Of a DNA stretch of 64,000 nt, positions 1 to 8,314 are shown piece after piece. Within the stretch, counting starts at the first letter, position 1; every line of letters starts with the position of its first letter. Position numbers and translations under genes: made by a program. The stretch is from an uncultured Caldimonas sp. (GTDB taxonomy: Bacteria; Pseudomonadota; Gammaproteobacteria; Burkholderiales; Burkholderiaceae). The stretch spans positions 1 to 64,000 of the forward strand of contig NZ_CAMLJQ010000005.1 in the NCBI RefSeq assembly GCF_946480305.1, in the 5' to 3' direction. Under the pieces are notes generated by a model. That model had not been told where the DNA came from, made no database searches, and saw only the letters and a list, made by a program, of their open reading frames with translations.

Positions 1-117
1 TAGGCCGTGCTCTTCTCGGCTTGCGGTTCGCGGGCGCAGTAGGCCGTGCTCTTCTGGGCTTGCGGCTCGCGGGCGCAGTAGGCCGTGCTCTTCTCGGCTT
101 GCGGCTCGCGGGCGCAG
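1..117. repeat. 39-bp tandem repeat, three copies, continuing beyond the left edge
   Basis: Three head-to-tail copies of 39 bp lie at 1-39, 40-78 and 79-117. They differ at only two positions: one synonymous Glu codon in the first copy and one Glu-to-Gln change in the second. The unit is 13 codons, so the array keeps the minus-strand reading frame and gives one Cys per unit. Near-identity at the DNA level suggests recent expansion or homogenisation. Confidence 0.95.
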
Positions 118-521
118 TAGGCGGTCGCATCGAACGGCAATTCTTCGCCGAACTCGGCCATGTACAGCTCGCTCATCGCGTCGCCTGCATCTTCCTGCGC
201 CTGCGCGTCGTCGTCGTTCAGGCCGAGGTACGGATAGTGGTGCACGAACTCGCCGAAGATGCGTTCGCAGTCGGCCGCGTACTTGCGCGTGTCGAGGATG
301 TGGGCGTGCCAGAACGTGTCGATGTCGCGCGTGGGCGCAATCGTGCGCTCGGGGTACTTCGCCATCAGGACGAGAAAGCGCTTGTAGGCGACGGCGATGC
401 GCTCGGCGTGCTCACGGCTCCAACGGTACTCGTCCTTCTCGCACGTCAGCTTGAACATGATCGGAGCAAGATCCAACCCCTCGATCCCGGCCAGGATGTG
501 GTCCAGGTTATGTTGTTGCAT
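1..521 (-). CDS. DUF1399/GRDP-like domain protein with Cys-bearing 13-residue tandem repeats (3' end outside window)
   Basis: The frame opens at an ATG (519-521) preceded by a GGAG site and stays open to the window edge, giving at least 173 codons without a stop. Residues about 5-105 resemble the 'glycine-rich domain-containing protein-like' (DUF1399) family: a PTRDIDTFWHAHILDTRKY stretch, then a Cys and an FVHHYPYLGL stretch, which is the family signature as I remember it. After an acidic linker the protein enters repeats of 13 residues reading TAYCAREPQAEKS. Three copies are visible and the array continues out of the window. The function of the domain in bacteria is not known to me. The Cys-repeat tail could be a structural or metal-binding tail, or the core region of a modified peptide; nothing visible decides this. 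The next gene downstream is not in the window. Confidence 0.7.
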   Translation of the reverse strand, partial: MQQHNLDHILAGIEGLDLAPIMFKLTCEKDEYRWSREHAERIAVAYKRFLVLMAKYPERTIAPTRDIDTFWHAHILDTRKYAADCERIFGEFVHHYPYLGLNDDDAQAQEDAGDAMSELYMAEFGEELPFDATAYCAREPQAEKSTAYCAREPQAQKSTAYCAREPQAEKSTA

Positions 522-548
522 GTGTCAACTCCAAGAGTAGATAGAGAA

Positions 549-585
549 GAAAAGAAAACGCCGGGAGACGGCGAAACATCCCGGC
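549..585 (-). terminator. Rho-independent terminator after the first GGDEF/EAL gene
   Basis: On the minus strand a 7-bp stem (arms 579-585 and 560-566, loop 12 nt) is followed by a T-rich run complementary to 549-559. It sits 26 bp past the stop of the gene ending at 611 and before the gene starting at 521, so it should separate the two. Confidence 0.65.
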
Positions 586-610
586 GGGACAGGGTTGCCG
601 ACGGTGGCGG

Positions 611-3600
611 TCAGGCCGCCACCGTCGGGCCCATCAGGTTGCGCAGGTCGACCGCCAGGAAGCGGCTGATCTCCTCTGCGGCAATCGGTTTGCTCAAGTA
701 GTAGCCCTGGATCTCGTCGCAGGCGTTGGAGCGCAGGTAGGCGAGTTGCTCGACGGTTTCGACACCCTCGGCCACCACCTTCATGCGCAGACGGTGCGCG
801 AGACCGATGATCCCGGCCGTCAGCGAGGACGCATCGTCATCGCCCGGAAGATCCTTGATGAACGACCGGTCGATCTTGAGCGTGCTCAAGGGAAAACGCT
901 GCAGGTACGACAGCGACGAGTAACCCGTGCCGAAGTCGTCGATCGCCAGCGACACCCCAAGACCGCGCAGTTCCTGCAGCAGCGAGGCCGCGCGGTTGGG
1001 GTTGTGCATCACGCCGCTCTCGGTGATTTCGAGCTCGAGCAGCGCCGGGTCCAGCTTGGCGTTGGTCAACACCTCGGCCACTTCCACCGCGAGTTGCGGG
1101 CGGTTCAGTTGCCGCGCCGACAGGTTCACGCTCACCTGCACTGGGTGGCCTTCGTCGCGCCAGCGGCAGGCATCGCGACACGCCACTTCCAGGGCCCACC
1201 GCCCGAACTGCTCGATCAGGCCGATGTCTTCGGCCAGCGGGATGAACTGCGCGGGCGAGACCAGCCCCAGCGCCGGATGGCGCCAGCGCATCAACGCCTC
1301 CACGCCGGTGACCTGGCGGGTGCGCAGGTCCAGCTTGGGCTGATAGACCAGGAACAGCTCGTTGCGCTCCAGCGCGCGCCGCAGATGGCTCTGCAGTTCC
1401 AGCTGCTCCTGCCCGTGTGCGTTCATCTGCGCCGAATAGAAGTGGTAGGTGCTGCGCCCCTTTTCCTTGGCACGGTACATCGCCGTGTCTGCGTTCATCA
1501 GCAGCGTCTCGACGTCCTGCCCGTCTTCAGGGTAGACGCTGATGCCGATGCTGGCGGTTGCCGGCAGCTCGCGGCCGTTGACCACGAAGCTCTCGCCGCA
1601 GCGGGCCAGCAGCTTCATCACGGGCGTCACCGCATCGGCGCCTTCGTGCAGGTCTTCCAGCACGATCACGAACTCGTCGCCGCCGAAGCGCGCCACGGTG
1701 TCCGTCTCGCGCACGCACTCCTTCAGGCGCTGGGCGCAGGTCTGCAGCAACGCGTCACCGGCACTGTGGCCCAGGCTGTCGTTGATGAACTTGAACCGGT
1801 CGAGGTCGAGGAACAGTACCGCGAGCCGCTTCTCGTGCCGCTCGGCGCGCTTGATCGCCTGCGCCAGCCGCTCGTGCAGCAGCGGGCGGTTGGCCAGCCC
1901 GGTGAGCGTGTCGTGGCTCGCCAGGTGCCGCAGGGCCTGCTCGGCCTGCTTGCGTTGCAGGTACTGCCCGAGCTGGCTCGCGATCGACTGCATGAAGCCA
2001 AGGATGTCGCGGTCCACGGCCACCGGCTCACTGCTGAAGAACTCGAGAGCCGCCAGTGGCTGTCCCGCAATGACCGGCACGGTCAGTGCCGTGTGGAAGC
2101 CCGCCTGACGCGCCAGGTCATCGGGCACGTGCACCGCCTGGTGCACCGGGACAGCCCGCCAGAGGATGTTGCCCGAGTTCCAGGCCGCGACAAGGTTGGT
2201 GCCCGCGGCATCACCCGACCATTCTCGAACCGACGTGGCAAAGCCGACCGCCTTCGCGCTCGTGCTGACGGACCAGTTCGCCGTGCAATTCACCTGCCCT
2301 TGTGCATTGACCGACCAGCACACGGCGGCATCCCACCCGAGCAACTCGGCCGAACTGCGCAGCACGAACCGGATGGCGCTGCCAATTTCGATGTCGCCCG
2401 CCAGCTGCCGCGCGATGGCGTGCGCCACCTCGAGCCGCAGGGCTGCCTTCTTGCGGGCGGTTTCGTCACGCACGGTGCCTTGCACCGTGGTCTTGCCGCC
2501 TTCGGTCACGCGTTGCAGGTTGATGTGGACCCAGCGCTCGGTGCCGTCGGGCATGGTCAGCTGATGCTCGGTCTCCACCTTGGCATCGCCGCGCTCGGCA
2601 CTCTCGATGAGCGCACGCACGCCATCGCGTTGCGCCTCAGGGATCAGTGCCATGAGCTGGCCCAGCCTGGGCAGGCGTTCGGTCAAGGTGAACCCGTAGA
2701 TGCGCCGGGCCTCCGGTGAGCATTCGAGCACCCCGGTGTCGACATCCAGCACCCAGCTGCCCACCTTGGCGAGGCTTTGCGCTTCGGCGAGGCGGCGCTC
2801 GCCGGCACGCAGGCTGTGGGTCATCACGTGGGCGATCGATACCGCACGCCGGTGCGAGGTCAGCAGCGAGAAGAGCACCCCGCCGAGCAGGGCACTGATG
2901 ATCGCCCCGCCCGCAAGGACGATGAGCGGCACCGCACGGTCGAAGGTCGAGACGCCCTGCCCCGCCGGAATCGAGGCCTCCACCAGCCACTGGCGGCCCC
3001 CAAGCGAAAACGCTTCCACCCGGGACATTGCGGCCTCGTCAGCCGACTTGTTCTCCGCCTCGAGCTGCTCGACCGGCCGGGCTCCGCCATCGGGATCGCG
3101 GGAGTCGAACAGCAGCTTGTCGTGTGGCAACTGCCATTTGCCTTGCTTGCTCGCGCCGTCCACGCGGCCGCCGTCGTACAGGCGCAAGCGCAGGCCATCG
3201 AGCTCGCTGTCGAGGCCACCGAACATCGTCGAAATGCGGACACCAGCACCCACCGAGCCTGCATAGGCGGCGCGGCGCTGCTCGACGGTAGCGGTCGGCA
3301 TGCCGACGCGGTAGATGGGCAGACGAAGCGCGAGCCCGACGTGCGCATCAGGGCCTTTGACCTGCACGGCCTTCCCGGACGAGGTCAGCTCGCCGGAGTC
3401 TCGCGTCCCCTCCAGTACCGGCAACACGCCCGGCACTGCCGCCATGTCCTTGCCGAGAAGAAATTCGTTGCCCTGCAACGGCTCGATGTAGGTCAGCGGG
3501 TAGTGGACCGAACGGACCCCGGGGGGCGTGATCGCGAACTTCTGGCGCAAATCGGGCGCCAGATCAGGGTCGGCACGCACCGCTGCCTCGAATTCGGCGC

Positions 3601-4048
3601 GCTGGGGCCCCGGCACATAGGGCGCGTAGTTCAGCACCTGGAAACCAGGAAACTTCTGCTTCAGCTCCAGGTTCTGCGCATAGCGGCGGAAGTCCTCACG
3701 GCCCACTTCGCCGGTGGCGAAGAGGGCCCGCAGGCCGTACAGCACTTCCACGTAGCCGGTGAATCGGCGTTCAATTTCGTTGGTCGACCGCACTGCCGCG
3801 GCGTCGAACCGCGAGCGCGCAGCCCGCTCGGTTTCCTGCTTGGCTGACCGCGCAGCCAGCAGCGACAACGTCAATCCCACCAGGAACACCATCAACGGGA
3901 CGCCGACGTTCTTCCAGTGAGATCGCATGGCGGCCGCCACCACGCCCATGGGTTGACGACGCGGAATCGATTCCGCTGACACGAGCCCGCCCGGTTTGTC
4001 CCCGCTTTCGGCGGCCGCGCCGGGCTCGCCCGTGTTGTCCGTTTTCAT
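611..4048 (-). CDS. CHASE-PAS-GAF-GGDEF-EAL membrane sensor (diguanylate cyclase/phosphodiesterase)
   Basis: A 1145-residue inner-membrane protein predicted to make and/or degrade cyclic di-GMP in response to an extracytoplasmic signal. In order: a transmembrane segment near residues 48-66, a periplasmic CHASE domain (about 80-320), a second transmembrane segment near 373-396, a PAS fold (about 420-530), a GAF-like region (about 540-700), a GGDEF domain with an intact GGDEF motif near residue 789, and an EAL domain starting near 917. The EAL domain keeps the EAL motif, the VNLSARQ Asn, the ITES Glu, DDFGTGYSS, the Lys of TLKIDRSF and the VAEGVET Glu, so both catalytic domains look competent by motif. 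A good AGGGG site precedes the ATG. It is the first of three related sensors on the same strand. Confidence 0.93.
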   Translation of the reverse strand: MKTDNTGEPGAAAESGDKPGGLVSAESIPRRQPMGVVAAAMRSHWKNVGVPLMVFLVGLTLSLLAARSAKQETERAARSRFDAAAVRSTNEIERRFTGYVEVLYGLRALFATGEVGREDFRRYAQNLELKQKFPGFQVLNYAPYVPGPQRAEFEAAVRADPDLAPDLRQKFAITPPGVRSVHYPLTYIEPLQGNEFLLGKDMAAVPGVLPVLEGTRDSGELTSSGKAVQVKGPDAHVGLALRLPIYRVGMPTATVEQRRAAYAGSVGAGVRISTMFGGLDSELDGLRLRLYDGGRVDGASKQGKWQLPHDKLLFDSRDPDGGARPVEQLEAENKSADEAAMSRVEAFSLGGRQWLVEASIPAGQGVSTFDRAVPLIVLAGGAIISALLGGVLFSLLTSHRRAVSIAHVMTHSLRAGERRLAEAQSLAKVGSWVLDVDTGVLECSPEARRIYGFTLTERLPRLGQLMALIPEAQRDGVRALIESAERGDAKVETEHQLTMPDGTERWVHINLQRVTEGGKTTVQGTVRDETARKKAALRLEVAHAIARQLAGDIEIGSAIRFVLRSSAELLGWDAAVCWSVNAQGQVNCTANWSVSTSAKAVGFATSVREWSGDAAGTNLVAAWNSGNILWRAVPVHQAVHVPDDLARQAGFHTALTVPVIAGQPLAALEFFSSEPVAVDRDILGFMQSIASQLGQYLQRKQAEQALRHLASHDTLTGLANRPLLHERLAQAIKRAERHEKRLAVLFLDLDRFKFINDSLGHSAGDALLQTCAQRLKECVRETDTVARFGGDEFVIVLEDLHEGADAVTPVMKLLARCGESFVVNGRELPATASIGISVYPEDGQDVETLLMNADTAMYRAKEKGRSTYHFYSAQMNAHGQEQLELQSHLRRALERNELFLVYQPKLDLRTRQVTGVEALMRWRHPALGLVSPAQFIPLAEDIGLIEQFGRWALEVACRDACRWRDEGHPVQVSVNLSARQLNRPQLAVEVAEVLTNAKLDPALLELEITESGVMHNPNRAASLLQELRGLGVSLAIDDFGTGYSSLSYLQRFPLSTLKIDRSFIKDLPGDDDASSLTAGIIGLAHRLRMKVVAEGVETVEQLAYLRSNACDEIQGYYLSKPIAAEEISRFLAVDLRNLMGPTVAA

Positions 4049-4475
4049 CTCATCCCCTTGGTGCCACGCTCGAAACCCGTTCCCGCGTCGGAACCGCTGA
4101 CAGCCGGCTCATGATTGCGGGGATCGGTCGGCGTCCAACCTTGCGGGTTTGCCCCCAATGACCGATAGGCGAGGACTGTAGAAACACCGGCGTTTGCGGT
4201 CTGTAGGGAGTTCTCCAACACCCTTGTGAGGCAGCGTCGGTCCGCCCCGTAGGAAACGCAAGCGCGCGGTGTACGCGCACGCGAGGTTCGTGAAAAACTC
4301 ACGCCCGCCAGGAGGAGCGGCACCGGCTGGAACGAAAACCCATCCCGCCAAGGGCAAGACGCGGCGGGCGCGGCAGACGTGTAAGGCAAGCACCCGACGC
4401 GACGCGCCGAGAATGCCTGACAGACACGTCGCGTGCCGGCGCGTAGATTCGCCCGCATATCGCCAGCGTTGTTTC
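4049..4475. other. 427-bp divergent intergenic region
   Basis: This lies between the divergent starts at 4048 (minus) and 4476 (plus) and must hold both promoters. I looked for a cyclic di-GMP riboswitch-like fold and did not recognise one. Short imperfect dyads occur, for example around 4265-4282, but none is long enough to call. The plus-strand frame is open from 4269, so the right-hand gene could begin earlier than annotated. Confidence 0.5.
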
Positions 4476-4967
4476 ATGTCCCCCGCCCGATCCTTCCAGC
4501 CGACACTGCTGCCGCGCGCCAAGGCAGGGTGGGTGCCGTCCGTCGTCCTGCTGCCAGCCGACGGCCTGGGGCAGATGCACATCGCACGTGCCTGCCGCTA
4601 CTTCGAGCCGCACGCCCGCGTACACGTGTGCGCCGACCTGGCAGATGCCTTCTACAAAGTGGTGTCGCGCGGCCCGGACCTGCTGATCCTCGACCCCTCG
4701 GCGTGCGACGACAAGCTGCCGGCACTGATGCAGCACGCGCGCCGCCTGCGGCCCACGCTGACGATCGCGCTGATCGGCTCCATCCACATGGTGCGTTCGA
4801 GCGAGCCGCAGGCCATGCGGGCCGACGCGGTGCTCGACTGGAGCGAGTTGCCGATGTGGCTGGGCCAGACGTTGCCGCGCCTGCGCTGCCGCGCTGAACT
4901 CGCAGCGCTCACCGAAGACCCGTTTGCCGACACGACACAGCCGATGGACGTGACGCCGGCCGCCTGA
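4476..4967 (+). CDS. small receiver-like (degenerate response regulator) protein
   Basis: A 163-residue protein. Residues about 20-145 look like an atypical receiver fold: a beta-strand near VPSVVLLPADG, a LLILDP strand carrying the likely phospho-acceptor position, and an IALIG strand where a Thr/Ser strand is expected. The acidic pair at the first strand and the conserved Lys are not clear, so phosphorylation is doubtful. It faces away from the first CHASE sensor and converges with the second, with stops 10 bp apart. The start is uncertain because no strong Shine-Dalgarno precedes this ATG and the frame is open further upstream. The call as a receiver is an inference from pattern only. Confidence 0.6.
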   Translation: MSPARSFQPTLLPRAKAGWVPSVVLLPADGLGQMHIARACRYFEPHARVHVCADLADAFYKVVSRGPDLLILDPSACDDKLPALMQHARRLRPTLTIALIGSIHMVRSSEPQAMRADAVLDWSELPMWLGQTLPRLRCRAELAALTEDPFADTTQPMDVTPAA

Positions 4968-4977
4968 CCGTTCAGGG

Positions 4978-7900
4978 TCAAGGTGCCGCTTGTTCGGCCT
5001 GCTGCCTGCGGATCAACGCCTCGAACTCCTCCGGCTCCACCGGCCGGCCGAGGTAGTAGCCCTGCGCTTCATGGCAACCGTGGGCGCGCAGGAAGTCGAG
5101 CTGCTCGCGCGTTTCCACGCCCTCGGCCACCAGCCCGACCTGGAGCGTGTGGGCCATCGCGATCAGCGCGGCGGCGAGCCGCGTGTCGCTTTGCGACGAG
5201 GGCACGGCATTCAGAAACGCCCGGTCGATCTTGAACTTGTCGACCGGCAGTTCGCGCAGGTACGACATGCTCGAATAGCCGACCCCGAAGTCGTCGATCG
5301 CGATGGTGATGCCGAGCGCACGCAGGCGCGTCAGCACGTCGGCCGTCGAGAGCGTGTCGCGCACGATGGCGCTTTCGGTGATCTCGAGCTCCAGCCGCTC
5401 GGGCGGCAGCCCGCATGCCTGCAAAGCCTGGGAGATGTCGTCGGCCAGGTGCTCCGCTTCGAGCTGGCGCGGCGAGAGGTTCACCGCCACGCGCAAGGCC
5501 ATGCCGGTGCGCTCTTCCCAGGCGCACGACTGCCGGCACGCCTCGCGCAGCACCCAGGCGCCGATCGCGACGATGAGGCCGGTGTCTTCGGCCAGCGGAA
5601 TGAAGTCCACCGGCGAGACCATGCCGTACACCGGGCGGCTCCAGCGCAGCAGTGCCTCGGCGCCGACGAGCCGGCCGCTGGCCACCTCGAACTGCGGCTG
5701 GTACAGCACGCGCAGTTCGTCGCGCTCGAGCGCTTGGTGCAGGTCGTTCTCCATGCGCAGCCGCTCGGCGGAGTCGCGCGTCATGCTTTCGTCGTACATG
5801 CGCACCGAATTGCGACCCTGGGCCTTGGCGTGGTACATGGCCGCATCGGCCGCGCGCATCAGCGTCACCGGGTCGTCGCCGGCCTGCGGGAAGGTGGCGA
5901 CGCCGATGCTGGGCGTCACGCGCAGCTCGTAAGTGCCCACCTGCATCGGCTCGCCCAGCGCGCTGATCATCTTGCGCGCCACGAGCTCGCAGTCTTCCAG
6001 TTGCGCCACCTTCGGCAGCAGCACCACGAATTCGTCGCCGCCCATGCGCGCCACGGTGTCGGAGGCACGCACCGACGCGCGCAGCCGCTCGGCCACGATC
6101 TTCAGGATCGAGTCGCCGACGTGGTGGCCGAGCGAGTCGTTGATGTTCTTGAAGCGGTCGAGGTCGATGAACATCAGCGCCATGCAATCGCCTTCGCGCT
6201 TGGCCCGCACCAGCGCGGCACCCAGCCGCTCCTGCAGCAGCGCGCGGTTGGGCAACGACGTCAGCGCGTCGTGGTGTGCCATGTGGCGGATGTGCTCCTC
6301 GGCGCGCTTGCGCTCGGTCACGTCGTAGGCGATGCCCATGTAGCCCACCGGCTCGCCGCTGTCGCTGACCATCGCATTGACGACCAGCATCACCGGCACG
6401 CGCCGGCCGTCCTTGCGCACGTAAGTCCACTCGCGTTCGTCGGGCCGGCCGCGACGCGCCCGTGCCACCAGTGCCTCGAAGTTGGGCTGCACGGGCTCGC
6501 CGAACTCGGCACTCAGTTGCGCCGCCCGCAGCGCCAGTTCCTGCCGGTCGTGGAAGAGCTCCGGCGTTTGCCGGCCCACCAGTTCGTCGGGGCTGTAGCC
6601 CAGCAGCATCTCGGCGGCCGGGTTCATGGCCTGGATCACGCCACGCAGGTCGGTCGCGACGATGGAGAACGGCGCGCTGTCGTAGACGTTGCGCCGCAGC
6701 GCGTCGGCGCGGCGCAGCTGGCGCTGCGTCTCCTCGTAGGCCAGCTCGGCCATGCGGCGCTCGCTCACGTCGCGCAGCATGCCGACGAAGTGCCGCTCGC
6801 CGTCGAGCTGCACCTCGTTGACGCCCAGGTCGATCGGAAACAGGCTGCCGTCGCGGCGCATGCCCGTCACCTCGCGGCCGGCGCCGAACACGGTGCCCTT
6901 GCCCGTCTTGAGATAGCGCTGCAGGTACTCGTCGTGCTGGCGCGAGTCGGGCGGGGGCATCAGCATCGACACGTTGCGGCCGAGCATCTCGTCTTCGGCA
7001 TAGCCGAACATGCGCAGCGCCGCCGCGTTCACGCCGGTGATGTGGCCACTGACGTCGATGGTGATGATCCCGTCGACGGTGCTGTCGATCACGTTGCGCA
7101 GCCGGGCTTCGCTCTCGCGCGCCTGGCGGCTCAGCCGCTGCGCGAGTTCGGCGGCGCGGCTGTAGCGCGTGGCAAACACGCGCAGTGCAGACCACAGCGC
7201 CACCGTGCTCACCAGGCCGCCCAGCAGCACCGCCACCGCCGACGGCTGGCCGTAGGACTGCACGGGCCGCCGCGTCACCGTCAGCTCCCACAGCCGCCCA
7301 CCGGCGTGCAACAGCTCCACGTGGCGGTCTTCGGGGTGGGCGCCGGGTGGCGGCAGGTAGCCGCCCGGCCACAGCTGACGGCTGTCGAACATGGGGGCCG
7401 GGGACTGGGCACCGGGCAGGTCGCCCTGCTCGCCGATGTCGGTGATCAGCACGTGATAGCGGTGCACGTCGTGATCGGCCAGGGTATGACGCAGCAGGTC
7501 GTCGGTGCGCACCACCACGCTGACCTGGCCGAGGTAGGCCGCCCGCCGTGCCTCGATGCTGTCGGCCGGCCTGGCCGTGCGGTAGACCGGCGCGCGGATC
7601 ACGAATCCGCGCAACCCGCCCTGCTGCACCAGCGTCAAGGGTGCCGAGATCGCCGGCCGCCCGTTGTCGCGCGCCCGCTCCATCGCGCGGTGCCGCAGCG
7701 GCTCCGCGGCGGTGTCATAGCCCAGCGTCGTCTCGTTGCCCTCGAACGGCTCGTTGTAGAGCACGGGCAGGTAGGACGCGCGTTCGCCCTCGGGGTGAAT
7801 GCGGAAATCGGGCAGCCCGCCCGGCTGCAGGCTGGTGTCGGCCCGCACGACAGCTTCGAAGGCGGACTTGTCGGCATGCAGCACCAGCGGCGCGAACTGC

Positions 7901-8238
7901 AGCGCCTGCAATGCCGGGTAGCGCTCGTCGGCCCGCAGCGAGCGGAAGTGATGGTGAAACTCCAGCCGCGTCAGCTCCACGCTGGCATGGAACACCGCGG
8001 CCAGGCCGGTGGCCAGGTCGGTGTAGCGGTCGACGGCCTCGCCGATCTGGCGCGACAGCGACGAGAAGGTGTTCTGGAAGGTGTCGTCCTCGCGCTCGCG
8101 CAAGCCCGTGGCGCTCAAGTGCCAGATCAGCAGGCTCGCCGCCAGGCCGAGCACCAGCACGGCGTCGGCCAGCCGGCGGTACAGCGTGTGCCGGGACGCA
8201 GGGTCCGGTGGAGTCGGTTCGTCGGGGCTGTGGTTCAC
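4978..8238 (-). CDS. CHASE-PAS-PAS-GGDEF-EAL membrane sensor
   Basis: A 1086-residue cyclic di-GMP enzyme anchored in the inner membrane. A transmembrane segment near 25-42 is followed by a CHASE domain (about 55-300), a second membrane segment near 335-355, two PAS domains (about 375-500 and 510-640; the first carries the DSTVDGIITID signature), GGDEF (motif near residue 733) and EAL (motif near 861). GGDEF is intact, and EAL, VNLSPRQ, ITES, DDFGVGYSS, the Lys of KFKIDRAF and VAEGVET are all present. It is closely related in architecture and sequence to the protein at 8315-11068, which suggests duplication. The gap to that gene's stop is 76 bp, so the two could share a transcript. Confidence 0.93.
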   Translation of the reverse strand: MNHSPDEPTPPDPASRHTLYRRLADAVLVLGLAASLLIWHLSATGLREREDDTFQNTFSSLSRQIGEAVDRYTDLATGLAAVFHASVELTRLEFHHHFRSLRADERYPALQALQFAPLVLHADKSAFEAVVRADTSLQPGGLPDFRIHPEGERASYLPVLYNEPFEGNETTLGYDTAAEPLRHRAMERARDNGRPAISAPLTLVQQGGLRGFVIRAPVYRTARPADSIEARRAAYLGQVSVVVRTDDLLRHTLADHDVHRYHVLITDIGEQGDLPGAQSPAPMFDSRQLWPGGYLPPPGAHPEDRHVELLHAGGRLWELTVTRRPVQSYGQPSAVAVLLGGLVSTVALWSALRVFATRYSRAAELAQRLSRQARESEARLRNVIDSTVDGIITIDVSGHITGVNAAALRMFGYAEDEMLGRNVSMLMPPPDSRQHDEYLQRYLKTGKGTVFGAGREVTGMRRDGSLFPIDLGVNEVQLDGERHFVGMLRDVSERRMAELAYEETQRQLRRADALRRNVYDSAPFSIVATDLRGVIQAMNPAAEMLLGYSPDELVGRQTPELFHDRQELALRAAQLSAEFGEPVQPNFEALVARARRGRPDEREWTYVRKDGRRVPVMLVVNAMVSDSGEPVGYMGIAYDVTERKRAEEHIRHMAHHDALTSLPNRALLQERLGAALVRAKREGDCMALMFIDLDRFKNINDSLGHHVGDSILKIVAERLRASVRASDTVARMGGDEFVVLLPKVAQLEDCELVARKMISALGEPMQVGTYELRVTPSIGVATFPQAGDDPVTLMRAADAAMYHAKAQGRNSVRMYDESMTRDSAERLRMENDLHQALERDELRVLYQPQFEVASGRLVGAEALLRWSRPVYGMVSPVDFIPLAEDTGLIVAIGAWVLREACRQSCAWEERTGMALRVAVNLSPRQLEAEHLADDISQALQACGLPPERLELEITESAIVRDTLSTADVLTRLRALGITIAIDDFGVGYSSMSYLRELPVDKFKIDRAFLNAVPSSQSDTRLAAALIAMAHTLQVGLVAEGVETREQLDFLRAHGCHEAQGYYLGRPVEPEEFEALIRRQQAEQAAP

Positions 8239-8314
8239 GGCCTCGCGGCGTCAGGCGCAGCATGTTGAACTCATGCCGCATGCTACCTGGGTGCGCAGCG
8301 GTGCGAGGTGTCGT

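Noticed and set aside
746..2719. Long plus-strand open frames across the GGDEF-EAL genes (also 4990-8268 and 8069-9970)
   Set aside because: They are antisense shadows caused by high GC: His/Arg/Gln-rich, no family, and fully contained in well-supported minus-strand genes.
4049..4475. Cyclic di-GMP riboswitch in the gap between sensor genes
   Set aside because: None of the conserved sequence blocks of the known classes could be aligned.
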